Shown here piece by piece: positions 10,284-23,522 of a stretch of DNA of 64,000 nucleotides (position 1 is the stretch's first letter; every line of letters starts with the position of its first letter). Source of the stretch: Melampsora larici-populina 98AG31 (Eukaryota; Basidiomycota; Pucciniomycetes; Pucciniales; Melampsoraceae); assembly GCF_000204055.1 (NCBI RefSeq), contig NW_006768826.1, forward strand, positions 80,398 to 144,397. The letters are read 5' to 3'. The translations under genes were made by a program, and so were the position numbers. The notes under the pieces are model-generated. The model was not told where the DNA came from and searched no databases. It saw nothing but the letters and a program-made list of their open reading frames with translations.

Positions 10284-13200
10284 TTAATCTATCAAGACCG
10301 GGTGATACACGATGTTCTGGGTCACTAAGTCTTCCGACATTGAGGTTATGCACACGTGAACGTTGGACGCATTGGTACATCTAGACAAAGCGACATATAG
10401 TTGACCATGTGCAAAGACTGGTTTGGGTAATAATACTGTTACCTTTTCGAGGCTCTGACCTTGACTTTTGTTGATTGTCATGCAAAAAGCTGGCACAACA
10501 GGGAATTGATATTGATTAAAAGGTATTGGGCAATCGTCATCCCCTCTATGCGAAAGCAATATTTTTGGTAGACTGACTGCCTTCCCCTTGTGTTCTCCTG
10601 TCAAGATTCTGCATTGAAGTGCATGTTCTTGCCAATCTGTAATTAAAAGCCGCGTTCCATTGCAAAGTCCGTCGCCCAAATTTAAGTTACGCAGTACCAT
10701 TACCGTTGCACCAACTTTTAGGTTGAGGACGTGAGTTGGGAAGCCCGGGAAGTTGAAAGAGTTCAATACGTCGGCGGAGACACCTTTGTACAAGCTATCA
10801 TCCATAGTGTCGGTTGAAATTGAAGTGCGCAGTCTCCCAGGTAGTAAGTTCATAACGTGATTGTTCACGGATCGCACTGTAACATTGAGCGGGGTTATCA
10901 AGCAACGAGATGCGTACAGATTCGTCAAAGCATGCCAGTCGCTAGCGTCGACGAGATCATTAACTCCATTATACTCTTCTTCGACTATTTCGGGTTGGAA
11001 TATTGTTGGGGGACGCAAGATTGATACGTTGCAGTACATGATGGAGGCTGCACAAACATAATCCTCTTGTAACGTGCCTGAACCTAAGTCGAGTAGCCAT
11101 TTGGCAAAGTTCACATTCATAGGGTTTTGACGGTATTCTAGTCCCCCGAGCCAAATATTGACCGTTAGTTTGAATTTTTGTATGTCTGACCATAGGTAGG
11201 AAGCTTTGAGGGTAGCATTAGCTTGACTAAAAAGGTTGCCTCTTCGAACTATAGGCAATGTTTGACGGAAATCGCCTTCAAACAGTCGGACAATATCAGT
11301 ACGACTCTAAACAAACGGTCTTTCTCATGACCAGTATAATCGTCACTTACCTGCAAATAAGATCACCTTTCCGCCAAACGGGAGGTCTATCCCGGTTAAG
11401 TCACGTAGAGTCCTATCTACGCTTTCGACCGCGTGGCGATGTTGCATCGCCACTTCATCCCAGACAATGAAAGAAACGGCCCGGAGCATACGTCCTAACT
11501 TTGTATTAGGCGATATTGGACAAACAGAATCCGCGAAGATTGGGATCGGAATTTTAAATGTACTGTGTGCGGTGCCCCCATTTAGCAAAAGCAAGGATGC
11601 GATTCCCGCGGCTGACACAGCCTCAAAAGGGATTTCGTTACCATTACAAAAGTGGAGTATGGTATTGAGTACAAAAGTTTTTCCTGTGCCCCCAGGCCCG
11701 TCTAGGAAAACCATATGCGCCTCATTGGCTTGTATAGCATCAATCACGCTGTCGACTACTTGTCGTTGTTCATTTGTCAGCTGACAAGACATGGTTTCGT
11801 ACTTAGTTCTGCTTCCGCTGGGTTGAACAGCAAACGTGGTGTTGATGCCTTCCCCGTCCGGTAAACCAAGTTCAAGAATTAGTTGTCTATCTACAGGCAT
11901 GAGTCCTACAGATTCTAGATCACTATCCATGCGAAAAAGTGTTTTTTTGAGCAAATGAAGAGCGTAGTTTTGAATATGTTTGCGACTCGGCATAGCTCGA
12001 GGATTCAATCTTAAAATCTTATACTCGCAGTCGTCTGAAAGAGCTTCGATATGTTCGGACCATAGGTGCACCGGGTCTGATGGCGCGCTATGGCAGAGGA
12101 TGATAGCTACCATTTGCCTGAGTTGATGTCCCGTCTTCCAAACCGCGGCCTCGATAATTGATTCGTGATAATGTCTGTCGTTTAGAAGAAGGCCATGTTG
12201 ATCTGCAGCCTCACGAAAGGTATTGTACACTATTCCATTGACAGTCCTAAGAGATGCAAATGAGGTCGGTCCTGCGATGTGCTGTAGCAAAAGGCGTAGG
12301 TAATAAACGTCCCCACGTCTGACCCCAGCATAGTAAATTTGGCCTATAGATTCTAGTTTGTTTTTTCTTGCTTGTAATATTTTTGTTTCTTTAACCCATC
12401 TAAAATGTTTAGGCATATCCTGATATTTAATTGATCTTATTGTTTCTTGCAATCTTGGGAGTCTGCAATTTTCCCGGAATAACCTGAAGTATTCAGTTAA
12501 AGTCGTTCGTTGGGCGCGGCCTGTGTCCATTGCCCTACAAAGCCCAGCCTCATTGAGATAATAAACAGTCTGGGCATCTTCCAAATGTAAATTAAGCCTT
12601 TGAATTGCTGGGTATCAACCAGAGATCTCGTACTGCAGAAGCCTCCACACAGCTGGTAAAAAACAAATTAGTCAAATCGTCACATGAAGACATTACGGCG
12701 CTTACCTTCCGGTGCACTCAAAAAACGTGCGTTGAGAAAAGCCAATACTTCATCCCTATTTGTCTGTTCCTCGACCCTTGCCATGGTCCGATCGTGCCCT
12801 TTCAAGATGTATTTGAACAAATATTTCACTGCTTGGATGCTTGCTGCGACTTCGACGTTCATATGGCATTGGTATTTGAGCATTAAAAATCGATTATAAG
12901 GAACCACACTGCCGTTGTCAAAGCGATGGCCCGCATTGACGCAGTATCTTCCATTGTTAGGGCGCTTGTAAGTTGGATATTGATTATCTGGCAGAGAGGT
13001 TGATTCGCAGAAAGGCTTGGGATAGCCAATTTTGCATTCTCTTCCGTTCCAACACTTGTAGTTTTGGCAAGGTCCATGCATCATGTGATGTCCCACAAGA
13101 CGAAATAAGTCTGGCTCCATCTCAGGGTCTGGGAGTTGAGCGGAAATTAAACAATCCACCATTTCTGGCGTGGTTGGTCGCGAGGCTGGGTCCAAAAACA

Positions 13201-14836
13201 GGATCAAATGAGCGTGGGGAAGACCCCTCTTTTGAAACTCAATTGAATAGACATAAGCTTTGAATTTTCCAAGTTGGCCCCATTTTGTAACGTCACTGAG
13301 TAAAGCGTGAAAGCGTAAATGAAATGCCCGGGCAACGAGATCAGGCCGATCGTCTGGAATTTGATTGTCTTCCAAGGCTTTGGTGATTTCATTCCATTGC
13401 TGATTAGCTGTCATCGTGATAAATAAGCTAGGATGACCATACTCTGCCACCAGGCTCATGGCGTCTTGGTGAAGGGCTTGCATATTCCAGGGCCCACCTG
13501 CGAAGCTGGAAGGTAAAGCAATCCTTCGGCCGACGATCTCATCGTCTACCTCGTTACCCAGAGTTTCAACTATACCATTATATAGCTCAGCCCTAAGTTC
13601 CTTCTGATGGAAGCGAATAAAGTTTAATCGAGCATGTTCAACGCAAACATAAATGTCCACGGCAAATTCTTGGAACAGGAAGCCTGATGCTAGAATGACG
13701 GAATACGTTGGCCGCTTGAACAAGAGATACGCGAACCATTTGAGGCAAGTGACCGATCCCTCTGGGTCTAATCGTCAAAAACATAGGTTACGATTTGTAT
13801 ACATTGTTATGAAGCAGGGATTTACTTACTCTCTTCCGTTGGGTTTGTGTATGAATCGTGCCATAGCTGAGACCCATAGAGGAATAACAGCGGATATCAA
13901 AGTGCGAAGTAAGCTGTATGTAATTCCGAAATTGGTTCGATCAACCCGGATTGTCTTCGAAGGATGATGTCACGACCATGACGCCCAATTTCGCCATCCC
14001 CTTCAATTATTGTGGCAACTTCATTTGCGGTCGGTCGATTGTACCTCCTATGATCAGTTCCGGGGACAGTCACTGTGTTAATGCGAAGCGTGCGCACGGG
14101 TCCAGTCGAATTACAAACCGCTGCGGCTGATCGGAAGGTTTGAGCCTAGGGATTGTTCTCGTACATGAAGTCCTGGAATTGAAGCATAATGTCATGCTGA
14201 AGCCGAGTCACCCGCGCACGCTCAACACGCAACGAGGCTTCGTGTTCGCCTCCGCCTCCGTAGATGTAGATTTGTGCAAATCCTGGGTGGTTTTCAGGCA
14301 TGGGCATCAATGAGCCAATGAGGTGGAACATTTGACCATTAATCCAAACGATGGAGTGGCCACGTTTGCCCAAAACTGAGCCGTCAACTTTTGCCCCGAG
14401 AGACGTGAAAGAGAGAGCACTGTTGTATTTCTGGATGTCCTCGCGAAAGTCTCGGCATCCTACAAAAGTCTCTTCAGTTTAGGACTACCAAGTCAAAGAA
14501 TTAAAAGGAAGACTTACTCTGGTCATCACCTCTTAGAAGTTCCTTGTAAAATTCTGGGATTTCTTCACCAACATCATCGGGAAAATACTTCAAAGGCAAA
14601 TCAACCTGCCCATGGTTGCAACAATTGCGGAAAGTAGCCGTTAACGCATTGGTATCCTTGACCCTACGTTCAGCTTTCCATCTAAATGCACCACATTCAT
14701 TGCATTGATCATTCATAGGACCAAGGCGGAATGGAATTTCGCCGCGAAAGTGGTGGAGTAAATTGGCCTCCGATCCGAACTCCTCTGCACGAATTGCAGG
14801 GCCATTGTTTTGCCGGCGCATAGCCCCCCGAGGCAT
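10284..14836 (-). CDS. Helitron Rep/helicase (RepHel), about 6 exons, one or two nonsense codons
   Basis: Rolling-circle transposase of an autonomous-type Helitron. Exons, roughly: 14836-14520, 14460-about 13835 with two in-frame stops, 13770-12708, 12650-11350, 11268-10284. The N-terminal zinc region has CNECG and a later CCNH, then FHLIGSLMP. The Helitron-like N domain contains YNGIVE, GRRIALPSSF, YGHPSLFITMTANQQW, and the Rep motif EFQKRGLPHAHLILFLD with its HxH. The Rep tyrosine motif is KYLFKYILKG. The PIF1-type helicase has Walker A (GPGGTGKT), Walker B (VWDE), the GDFRQTLP motif completed by splicing, MTINKSQGQSL and a C-terminal LYVALSRC. TGA at 13897-13899 lies just before a YPLLF block that continues in frame. 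A TAG lies at 14146-14148 and could be bypassed by splicing. Otherwise the gene is well preserved, so decay is recent. Confidence 0.9.
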
Positions 14837-16540
14837 ATTATCTGTAGTATGCTAAAAAGGGTTATAGTTTAAGGGCGAAACTGAAATTTGTATTAGGTGT
14901 AGTGAAGGTATTGGAGCAGGTTACTTAAAAGTGTTTTGAAACCTCTGGGTTGTGCGTGTTTGAAGATGCGAGTAGTGACACTCAAACGCATACAAAATGT
15001 AATGATTTCTTGGTTCCTAGGTAATCGTTGGTTAGTGGGTGCCCTAATGAAACACATCATTTCGGCTTATGATTCGTTGCGAGTGACTCTGACATCCCAA
15101 GGTTTGATCAGGATCGCATGCGGATTGTAAGGATCTTTTGGGTACGTACCTGGTTTGGTGGATGGTTCAAGTAGAGTGAGTATTGAGCCTAAACCCTGGG
15201 CATCGTGCCCAGGAATTCGGAGCCAAGTTGCAGTCGCAGTGCCAAACAATTCCCCTTCTGCTAGTCACTCAGCACCGCCTATCGATTGAGCTTCAGATTG
15301 TGATTCCATCGCATGAAAATTCAAGTTTATATGTAGGTTGATCAATGAGCCATAACCTATTTAGGTCTGTGTCTATATAAGTTCCATGTCTGGTTTGGGG
15401 ATACTGTTGGAGCCAAGCAGATGTTAATATTAAGCGTTTTCAAGTTTGATAATGCGTCAAAGTAGTGTGATGTCGATTGTTATGGAGGATGGTCTTACAT
15501 TCGGGTGTATTTTTGGAAAGGTTATTGCCCCACAAGGCCGCGAATTGTCAAATTCATATTTTCCGAACTCTTTACAATAAGCGTGTCGGAAGCTTAAGAA
15601 AAGTCCTTGTGGGTGGCAGCAAGGAGGTAATCATTTTCTCCCTGATGCTGCTACGCTTGATTCGAGCGACATCATTGCTTTCTGACAGAAATGTGGCAAG
15701 ATATGCATGTGTCTGCGTTAATGGGTTCGTATTGATCATGAAGTGATTTGTGTAACTTTGTTATCGGGGATTCAAAATGACTCACCAAGTCAATGAAATC
15801 ACAAGTTTCGTGTATGAAGGAATCCGAATTTGACTTAGATTGGCAGGCAGTTGGTATTGATTTTGCACCGATAAGCTTGTGAAGATTTGTGATTTGTCAC
15901 CGACGACGGCTAGATGAATGCCACGGATCTTATTGCGTATTGCTGTGAAATTCCCTGATGTTGTAGCGAATTGCCATGTGTTGAGCCTCAGAGATTGATT
16001 TTATCCCATATACGGGTTCAAGGATATGGTAGTCTCGCTGAGCTCATATAAAACCAGCACTTAACCACGATACTCCCCACTTGTGCCCCAAAGTCATTCA
16101 GCCTGCCTCCCAAAACGTAGAAATCATGCCTTCTCAGTCCAAATATGTTTTAACATTAAGCAGCGTCCACGATCATAGTATCCATAACAGTTCTGCTGAA
16201 CAATCCGCAAGATCAATGTATTTTGCTACGACACAAATCATTGCGAGATTTTCGAATATCCAAGAAAAACACGGTGGCTTACCACTCCAATATACAATTC
16301 ACTTTGTCGACCAAGAGATGCCATATCTACGCATCAAACTTATCATTATCCCACGTATATTACGATCAATAACGACTGCCATAGCTTCTATGGCGTTGTT
16401 GGACTGTGTAGTTGAACCTGAGAGTGGGATTTTGAGGTAAGATACTTGTTTGTTTCCTGCTGTTTCGAGTTAGAACTAATGAGGCCCTTGTAAACCGCGG
16501 TGCATGACTAATTTGATGGAAATTGAAGCAGACCACCAAT
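14837..16540. other. Helitron 5' flank and intergenic sequence
   Basis: No convincing gene. Short open frames do not look like protein families I know. The Helitron 5' end (TC on the minus strand) must lie in or beyond this region but is not recognisable by eye. Confidence 0.4.
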
Positions 16541-16544
16541 GAAA

Positions 16545-16781
16545 ACAATTTCTGAAACAAAGTTTCCAGGATTTCCCGTTCAAGAGCAGGGCCTAACATC
16601 GGTTATACAGTCCCCCAGATTGAGACGTTACTCAAGTATTACTAAGGGCGAAATACCCTTGCATTTTCAATCTTTCTCTGTCGAGTATCAGAAACGGGGC
16701 GTTCCTCACGTTCATTTGTTTATGTGCTCTCATTGTTGCAGGAAGAACATCGGTACACGGGCTCCATATTACAAATTGTGA
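16545..16781 (+). pseudogene. Helitron Rep fragment
   Basis: The frame reads IPLHFQSFSVEYQKRGVPHV followed by HLFMC. This is the Rep catalytic motif region (xxxYQKRGxPHxHLF) seen in the full Helitron at 10.3-14.8 kb, but on the opposite strand and isolated from any other Helitron domain. It is a scrap of a second, inverted and diverged copy. Confidence 0.7.
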
Positions 16782-18040
16782 AGTTTTGCCTTAATGTTGT
16801 GTCTCGAGTTTGGAGATTGTGTTGAAGCTTGTTGAAGACGTGTGGTATTGTATTTGTTATCGAGAGGGTGTTACAAAACATTTTGAGTCTTTCGGTAGTA
16901 ACTTGTTAAATAGAAAGTTGGCTTCGTGGTTTGTTAAGCATTATCGTAGATATTCATGTTAGCTTATGTTATTGGGACTGCCCACGTCCCGGGTGCTTTT
17001 GGCCTCGTATCTAATACAACAACTGTGACGTTGTGTCCGCTGCTCCTTTCCATCATCCCTCATGGGCCAATGCGGAAGTCCCCGGTTGACAAAAAGCGCC
17101 ACCGAACGCCATTGCATTCGTAATATGGGCTCAATTGAAGAAGTTGCTGGTCCCTGTGATGTTTGTCTGTCCCCCTGGTGACTTCATCAGCGCGGGGGTT
17201 GGGCCTTCAAACCCGCCCTTAAGAGTGAACGTTGATTGCATTAGGGTTCAAGACACTGTACAATTTCCATCGACTTCGTTATCAGGCTGTGGTCTTTAGG
17301 CTCCGATATAATCTTTTGGTTGTTTCGAGCGTCAAGTAGTACGGCAAACAAGACCTGGAGTGGCAAAACAAAGACCATTGCCACGTGGCATGTGTTAATC
17401 TTAGGTTAGCTTTGTTGTTGGGCCCCAGTTTAGTCTATGAGCCACGTCTCATAGTTAAACATTGGTACTGGGAAATAATCAAACAGAGACATGAGGATTG
17501 TATACAAGTTATCATTGAAGTAAGACAAATAGACCATTGGCACCAAAATTGTATTATTAAAATGCGTTGACGTGGGAAAAAGTACATTTCCGGGACCGGA
17601 ATCGTGATCTTTGATCTTCACACCCCAAATAACTATAGCTGTCTGGTGACTCGATATAGATGGTGATGAATGGGTAAGTGACACTCAAACAAGGTCCCAG
17701 TCGCGTTTTACACCTAATTTTGTAGGTCGAGAACAAATTTTAATTACGCAACGAATGTTACAACAATTAGGATTATTTGGGCTTAATCAATGTGAAAAAT
17801 GGGCAAAGCGGCTACAATTGAATCACGAGACATATCAATATATGAGGAACAAAAGAAGCCTTTTAAAATGAAGTCAAGAGCATGTTGGTTTTGATCATTG
17901 CTGATCAATTTAGATACCAAAAACCCTGGAGTTCCAAAGAGAAAAGTTAAATTGTGCTTGTTAGTGACTTCTCGCTAAATTTATAGGCTTTGATGGTGAA
18001 TGGACCCAACGTACATCAATGTTAGTCTGTGAACAGGTGT
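16782..18040. other. Intergenic sequence with a second candidate Helitron terminus
   Basis: No gene seen. At about 17,695-17,755 the pattern AGTC, CGTTTTAC, ACCTAATTTTGTAGGT, CG...ACGCAACGA resembles the candidate Helitron end at 9715-9765, in the same orientation. It may mark the 3' end of a Helitron unit that includes the gene at 18,041-19,285. Confidence 0.35.
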
Positions 18041-19285
18041 TTATTCTTGAGTAGTCAAGTCAAGGGTTGAGGTACTCGATGTCCTTCGTGCAGGGCGTGC
18101 TCGGACCCTTGGTTTGGCGGCAGCTGTATTAGGCCTCTTTTTGCTCACTGGGGCTTGTCCAGGCGGACCGACATAGTCACTACCAGTAGGGGAAGGTGGA
18201 GCTTGTGGAAAGTCCGCAGGCTCAGCCTCTATGGTAGAGGCAAGCCCCGCTGGAACGATTGGCGACTTGAATGGCGCAGTTACAGATTTTGGTACAAACC
18301 TAATTGATGTAAGCCAGTGGGGCGTCAGATGATCATACTTATATGTTCTAATCTACATTGTCATACTTCTTTGGCTTCGGACGGCCGGACGCTTCACCGC
18401 TTCCTTCGATTTTGATCCTCTTCTCAGCAAACTCGCTGGGGTCTTGATGCCCCAAGGTAGTTGAAGCTCTGTTCACCTGTGAACGTTGAAGCATGAATGT
18501 AGAATGTGACATACAATGACCACGTAGCAACGCGTTTCTTCATTGTAGTCTTTGAGATAACCATGAAATTGGCACTCGCGGCCTTGTTTGAGGATTCGAG
18601 GGATGCCGGATAAGTATTTGTAGGGTCGAATTTGGTACTCGACGTAAAAGACGGGCGCGGGCTTTACCTGTGGATATAAGACGAAAATTAGGCTATTGTG
18701 ATCTTGATTTTGTTAATGTGAACTCACCGAGGGGTGGTAATCCGTGTGTTTTACAGTAGCTACAATGGTCTTGACAGCTTCTCCACTGTCCGTTTGAAGG
18801 TTTTGAACACAGTCCTCAATAACATGGCCGAGTTTGATGACAATGCCCATTCCAGTTACGCCAATGTTGTCTACCAAATCACCTTTAAAATCGTCGGCTG
18901 GTCCAACCGCCGCGTAGTCCGAGCCTTCGAAATAGAAGGCATCTTTGAGGGTTTCTGTAGTGTTGCTAGGAAAGAAGTAGCCTCTGAGGAAGTAAATGAA
19001 TCGTTCCTTCAGAGCTAAAGACTCTGGGCCATATCCAAGTGCCCTGATTTCGTATCGTGTGGGTTCGCCTCCATCGGCACCACCACAATTTATAGAGATG
19101 GCATAGGTCCTGTATTCAGCCTTTTGTTTCAAATCAGTTGAAACCTAGATCCAATGAGTATGTCAGATAATTGCACGATGTATGTTTGATTTGGTAAGGA
19201 GAGAGTGACTGACCTGTTCCTCAATTTCAAAGTTGCCAGAAAAGTAAACTCCATGACCGGTAGTTTTGTTTAAATCTCCAGACAT
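18041..19285 (-). CDS. Five-exon gene of unknown function, possibly Helitron-borne
   Basis: I do not recognise a named family. Exons on the minus strand: about 19285-19214, 19145-about 18727, 18669-18535, 18481-about 18386, and about 18303-18041, each with GT..AG ends. The start is the ATG of MSGDLNKTTGHGVYFSG. The core has SINCGGADGGEPTRYEIRAL, FLRGYFFPSN, VDNIGVTGMGIVIKLG and YVEYQIRPYKYLSG, then CQFHGYLKDYNEETRC. The beta-rich, glycine-punctuated pattern could be an OB-fold-like DNA-binding protein, but that is a guess. The C-terminal exon is proline-rich and basic (SKKRPNTAAAKPRVRARPAR), as in a nuclear tail. The frame is open throughout, so the gene may be functional. Nearness to Helitron sequences, and the matching candidate terminus downstream, suggest it travels with a Helitron. 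Confidence 0.65.
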
Positions 19286-21279
19286 TGTTGACCTTCGGAG
19301 TCCTAAACAAAATCAAATAGAAGCATGAATTGTACATTAATGCGGGCCTTGTCTGAAAAGGAGGGATAATGCCAGATGTTCGAACACAGAATCTAATGAT
19401 TGGGCGGCAAGGTTGATGTATGCATGTAGGATATCAATACCGGCGCCTTACGATTGAGGAACCGACAAACCGCTGGAATGTGGACTGGATGACAGATGCT
19501 TTGTCTTGGAATTCGACCTTGAACGGGTTACTATTTATATGGTGAGCCATGTTTCATTCGTTGGAGAGGCCTGACCCCAGTTAGGGCACCCATGTGGCGT
19601 TTGCATGTACGTGACGCTGTGACTCTATGATGGGGTATTTCTTGCAGGTGAAAAAAATCAAGCGTCAGCTACGCGAAGTGTTCGCGGTTATTTAGGCAAT
19701 CAGGGTATGTTCAGAGTCCAAGTCCAGGTAATTACACCGCATCGTTCAGTGGTCACCCATGTTGTCGGGTAGGTGTCGTTGCGCATAGGTTGGAGAGTCC
19801 CAGCCATGGGGTCGTTCGTTGTACATAGAGATCTAAGCAAAGTTTGAATTACAAATTCGCAAGCGAAGTTGTATTTTCTTTGATGTGATGCAAGGATGAG
19901 AAACAAAGACAAGACATATGTTGTTAGCGATTGGCATGTAGTGAACTTGCGGGAAATAAGAATGTGTTGAATTTTCAGCTTGACTATAGTTGGTTGAGTG
20001 CTAAATCAACTTGATAAGAAGGAAACTGAGGAAGCAGTCATTGAAAATAATATCCGGATTGATTGCCGATTCGATCGTATTGTGCGATACGTGGGTGTAG
20101 TGGCCGCCGTGTCCGTTTGTTTGCGGATATTCGACAGCGGCTTATTCCATTCGGAAAGCGAAGCGATGTAGGGAAGTGCTCGCATCGATTACAAGGGAGA
20201 GTAGTGATACGCGCAATGCCGGCAATTGAAGGTTGAAACTACACAAGAAGTCACAATCGATCCGGGAAAGCTCGAACTCGGGGATGCACGGTATCACTTT
20301 TGGTGCTATGTTGGGGGACCTCGGGATCCGGTACCAATTCGACAACTCTTCCTCTACACTTTGAAATTTAAGTGTGTTCTTGTGTGGCTCGGGGTCAAAC
20401 TTTCCCTCAGTCAGTGTAGGTGAGCTTTGATGTGTGCCTGCCGGTGGCCATGGTTGGATCAATCGCTTGGGGACAAGAACTATGGAACAGCTTTCGCCCG
20501 AAGCGTTCTGGAAATGGGTTTAGCTAAAAATGTCATACAGTCTTTTGAATTGACTGGCAAACATGCTCTTCATGGTGTCTTCAAAAAATGCACACTGAGA
20601 GAGCTATTTTCATTGTCGAGGCGCCTCCCTTGACATCGGGTTGTGGGGTTTTGCGCTATAGCATGCCAACCGCACAGGCGTAGCAGTAATCAGCCTTGCC
20701 CCCGTTGCTCTGGTAAGTTGGGCTTACGGACAAAATTCAAGTTTCGGTTCAAATAATAACAATCTAACGATAATGTAGATGATGCAGGGCTTTGTGGATT
20801 GTAGGAGTGGGAAATAAAGTGTAGAACACAACATGAAAAATAGAATTGAGAAACTTGATCACAGAGACCCATTTCACGTCAGCTTGGGATTGGTGTCGGG
20901 AACAACTCGGTATCTAGGGTGAAGTACTCGTATTTTGCATTGTGTAATAGCTGAGTGGACGCATACTAACGATGTCAATGTCCAATGGCATGGTTAGGTG
21001 AATTTACAAAGGTGGATTCATCGGGGTTGCACATGTTAACTTGTGGCTGGTCACGATACTCTAGTAAGCCAGGTCTCTTAGAAGTATGCGTTGAGCAATA
21101 CCACCGTACAAAAAAGATTCACTCGGCCTGGACGGAGATATTAAGTTTGACTTTGATCAAGATCAGGATCGTTTGGTACAAGAGGGATGTCTCACCTTCA
21201 AAGTTCCATTTACAAACATCAACCTGTGGTGGTTTTTAATCTTGCAGTAAGCCTGCTAGATCCTGACATAGTGGTACTG
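19286..21279. other. Intergenic region without a supported gene
   Basis: About 2 kb with only short, unconvincing open frames on either strand. It contains the 5' flanks of the gene ending at 19,285. I see no RNA gene or repeat here. Confidence 0.5.
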
Positions 21280-22566
21280 TCAGACTTTGACCTCAAAATC
21301 TGTTTGAGACAAAAATTGACATACCTGTAAATCTGCCTCGGTTGGCTGAAATATAAAATGACATTCAACTTTGATTTTTTGGAAGGCTACCACTAAGTCA
21401 AGATCATTTACGGCCGTCCCTTCAAGTATTGTAAAGACCATGTGCTTAAGTTTCTCAGGCCATTTATAAGTCAAAAGGGTGGCCGAGTATAGTGCGCTTC
21501 GCCAGTAAACACTGCCATTCCAATTACTCGTGACAAAGACTTCGATAGTACTTAATAGGGGCCATTCTAACCATGCAAGATTCCCATGAACCGGGTGACA
21601 ATACTCACTGCGCAATATGCGGAGCTTGGGAAAAGTGACATTTTGGAGAGGCGCCGGAACTCGGTCAGGAATGGAGACTATGAAGAGAACTTCGAGGCAT
21701 GCCGTGAGTTTTAAGGCAATGAGACTGGCAGGGTCGCATTCTTCATGGGTGAACAATTCCAAAAAAGTGATGGGCCTAACATTTGGACAGCAGATATCGA
21801 TGCCAGCGTCGATGTTACTGGGGTCGCACTCCAACCACAAATGTCGCAGATGCGGCAAAGAATCGGGCCGTAAGGTCATTGACGGTAATGGTGAAAGTTT
21901 GAGAGATAAGGACTTGAGTGAGGGCGTAGTCTCAAGCATCAGCTTGATAGATTGTAAATCGTGTATAGTGTCTGGGGAGCAAGAACCCTTGATGCTGAGA
22001 GCGTCAAGACCAGTTAGAAGTTCAAGAGCGTCTCTCAATACAGGGGCAAATCCAACGTGTCCTGTAAACCGTAATTTCAATCGGATCAAAGTTACGTGGC
22101 ACAAGGATATGATAGAAGCGGCATTTTCTGGTGATATAGAGAACGGGTGTGGTGTAATCCCGAAGGTCATGGCCTCGTTGATAGAGGATCGTGAGGCAAG
22201 TTGTGAATGGTGAAGCCCATCCAGATAGAGGTATTGTAATCGAGGGAAGCCGGGAGTAATGTAAAAGTCGTTCCAAGTGCGTGTAAGACTTCGAGTCATT
22301 TCATTACGAGTCAAGCGAACTTGATTGAAAACGAAGGAAAGGATTGCACTATCCCATGATCTAGCGACCAAGCGCAACTGAAGTAATCGAGTGGTGCAAG
22401 AATGATGCAAAAATACTACATCGGCGCAATTAGTGCGGTCAGGGCCTATGACAGGCGTACAGGATATGATTTCCCGGATGATATGTTCAACTACCTCAAC
22501 TGGAATGTGTGGATTCGTGATGGCGTAGGAACCAGTGGAAGGCAAAGTCAACCAATTTGTTAGCAT
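21280..22566 (-). CDS. F-box/LRR-like protein
   Basis: Single-exon protein of 428 residues starting MLTNWLTLPSTG. Residues about 20-90 resemble a divergent F-box: IPVEVVEHIIREI, then LLQLRLVARSWDSAILSFVF. The rest carries irregular leucine-rich strands (FPRLQYLYLDGL, LIRLKLRF, LTGLDALSIKG, SLKSLSLKL, LPHLRHLWLECD, FPKLRILRSEYC), the usual make-up of basidiomycete F-box proteins that recruit substrates to SCF ubiquitin ligases. Domain calls are by eye; the family role is established, the substrate unknown. The frame is intact and there is no repeat similarity in the window, so this is the best candidate for a resident host gene. It uses TGA as its normal stop. Confidence 0.7.
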   Translation of the reverse strand: MLTNWLTLPSTGSYAITNPHIPVEVVEHIIREIISCTPVIGPDRTNCADVVFLHHSCTTRLLQLRLVARSWDSAILSFVFNQVRLTRNEMTRSLTRTWNDFYITPGFPRLQYLYLDGLHHSQLASRSSINEAMTFGITPHPFSISPENAASIISLCHVTLIRLKLRFTGHVGFAPVLRDALELLTGLDALSIKGSCSPDTIHDLQSIKLMLETTPSLKSLSLKLSPLPSMTLRPDSLPHLRHLWLECDPSNIDAGIDICCPNVRPITFLELFTHEECDPASLIALKLTACLEVLFIVSIPDRVPAPLQNVTFPKLRILRSEYCHPVHGNLAWLEWPLLSTIEVFVTSNWNGSVYWRSALYSATLLTYKWPEKLKHMVFTILEGTAVNDLDLVVAFQKIKVECHFIFQPTEADLQVCQFLSQTDFEVKV

Positions 22567-23522
22567 GATTCTATATGGGTATTAAAAAAACGAATGGTTA
22601 GCGGCAGCGGCGGATGGTTATATGCTTTGATGAAGTGATTCAGGCTGTGTAACCTCAATCGCCATGGTCCAATGCTTGATGATGAGAAGCGCGATGGACA
22701 CTGCGAATAGATAACACAAGCGAGGTCCAGAGGTGTGAAAAAGAGACCTTGACGGGAATCCAGGATATTTGGGGGCGCTTGGCGTGAGGGACGGGAAGCA
22801 TGGAGATGAGTATGCGGAAATAAGCGAAAAATTGAAATCCATCAGTCCGCGCGGTTCAGGGTGATTCATCTTGATAACCTGGGATCGGTGGGGATAGGAT
22901 CGAGAGACCATCACCATGTTTGTAAGTCGTATGAGGTATGGCTTGGTTGTTGGTGAGAGGGGCTACAAGCTTGAGGTACAGGGTAAGTAAACGGTGTGGA
23001 AAGGGTGTCTCAGGTGAGACGGGTGAGAAGGTTGAGGGCAAACGAATCGCCAAGTGAAATCGAGACGAGGTGCCATGTCATGGCGGCGTGACACGAGACG
23101 ATAACAGTAAGAGATCATCGATGGGGATGAAAACGAAACGGCGGAGGAGGAAGCTGCGGGGCAAATGCTGTGTGGCTTGATAGTTTGAGTATTGGGCAAG
23201 CGGTGTTAGAGTTAAATCAAGAGATGAAATCAGGGAGAAGGCTTGGGCAAGGGGCAGCTTAAGGGCTAAGGGGTTTAATCCAGTTTCGCCGAGAAACTGG
23301 GTTGTGCCTTTAGTGTTATGATGTTGTGTATCTAGGGTTAGGGTTTGGGCTGCGTACCCTAACCATGATATTGAGGTTTCCTGGTTCCAAAACAAATTGC
23401 AAGTTACAATCTTGGATAACTAACAAAAACAAGGTATTTGGTAGGGTGTTAGCATTACAAACGTGTGCTACAAGAATTTGTCACGTTGACAAAATTTTTC
23501 ACAAGGTACAATCAATATTTGA
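22567..23522. other. Intergenic region without a supported gene
   Basis: Several overlapping short frames on the minus strand (22,618-23,395) are proline/serine-rich and lack recognisable features. They include sequence resembling 5' flank of the F-box gene. Nothing else is seen. Confidence 0.4.

Noticed and set aside
22618..23395. Several minus-strand ORFs of 65-105 residues
   Set aside because: Overlapping in different frames, low complexity, no motif or splice logic.
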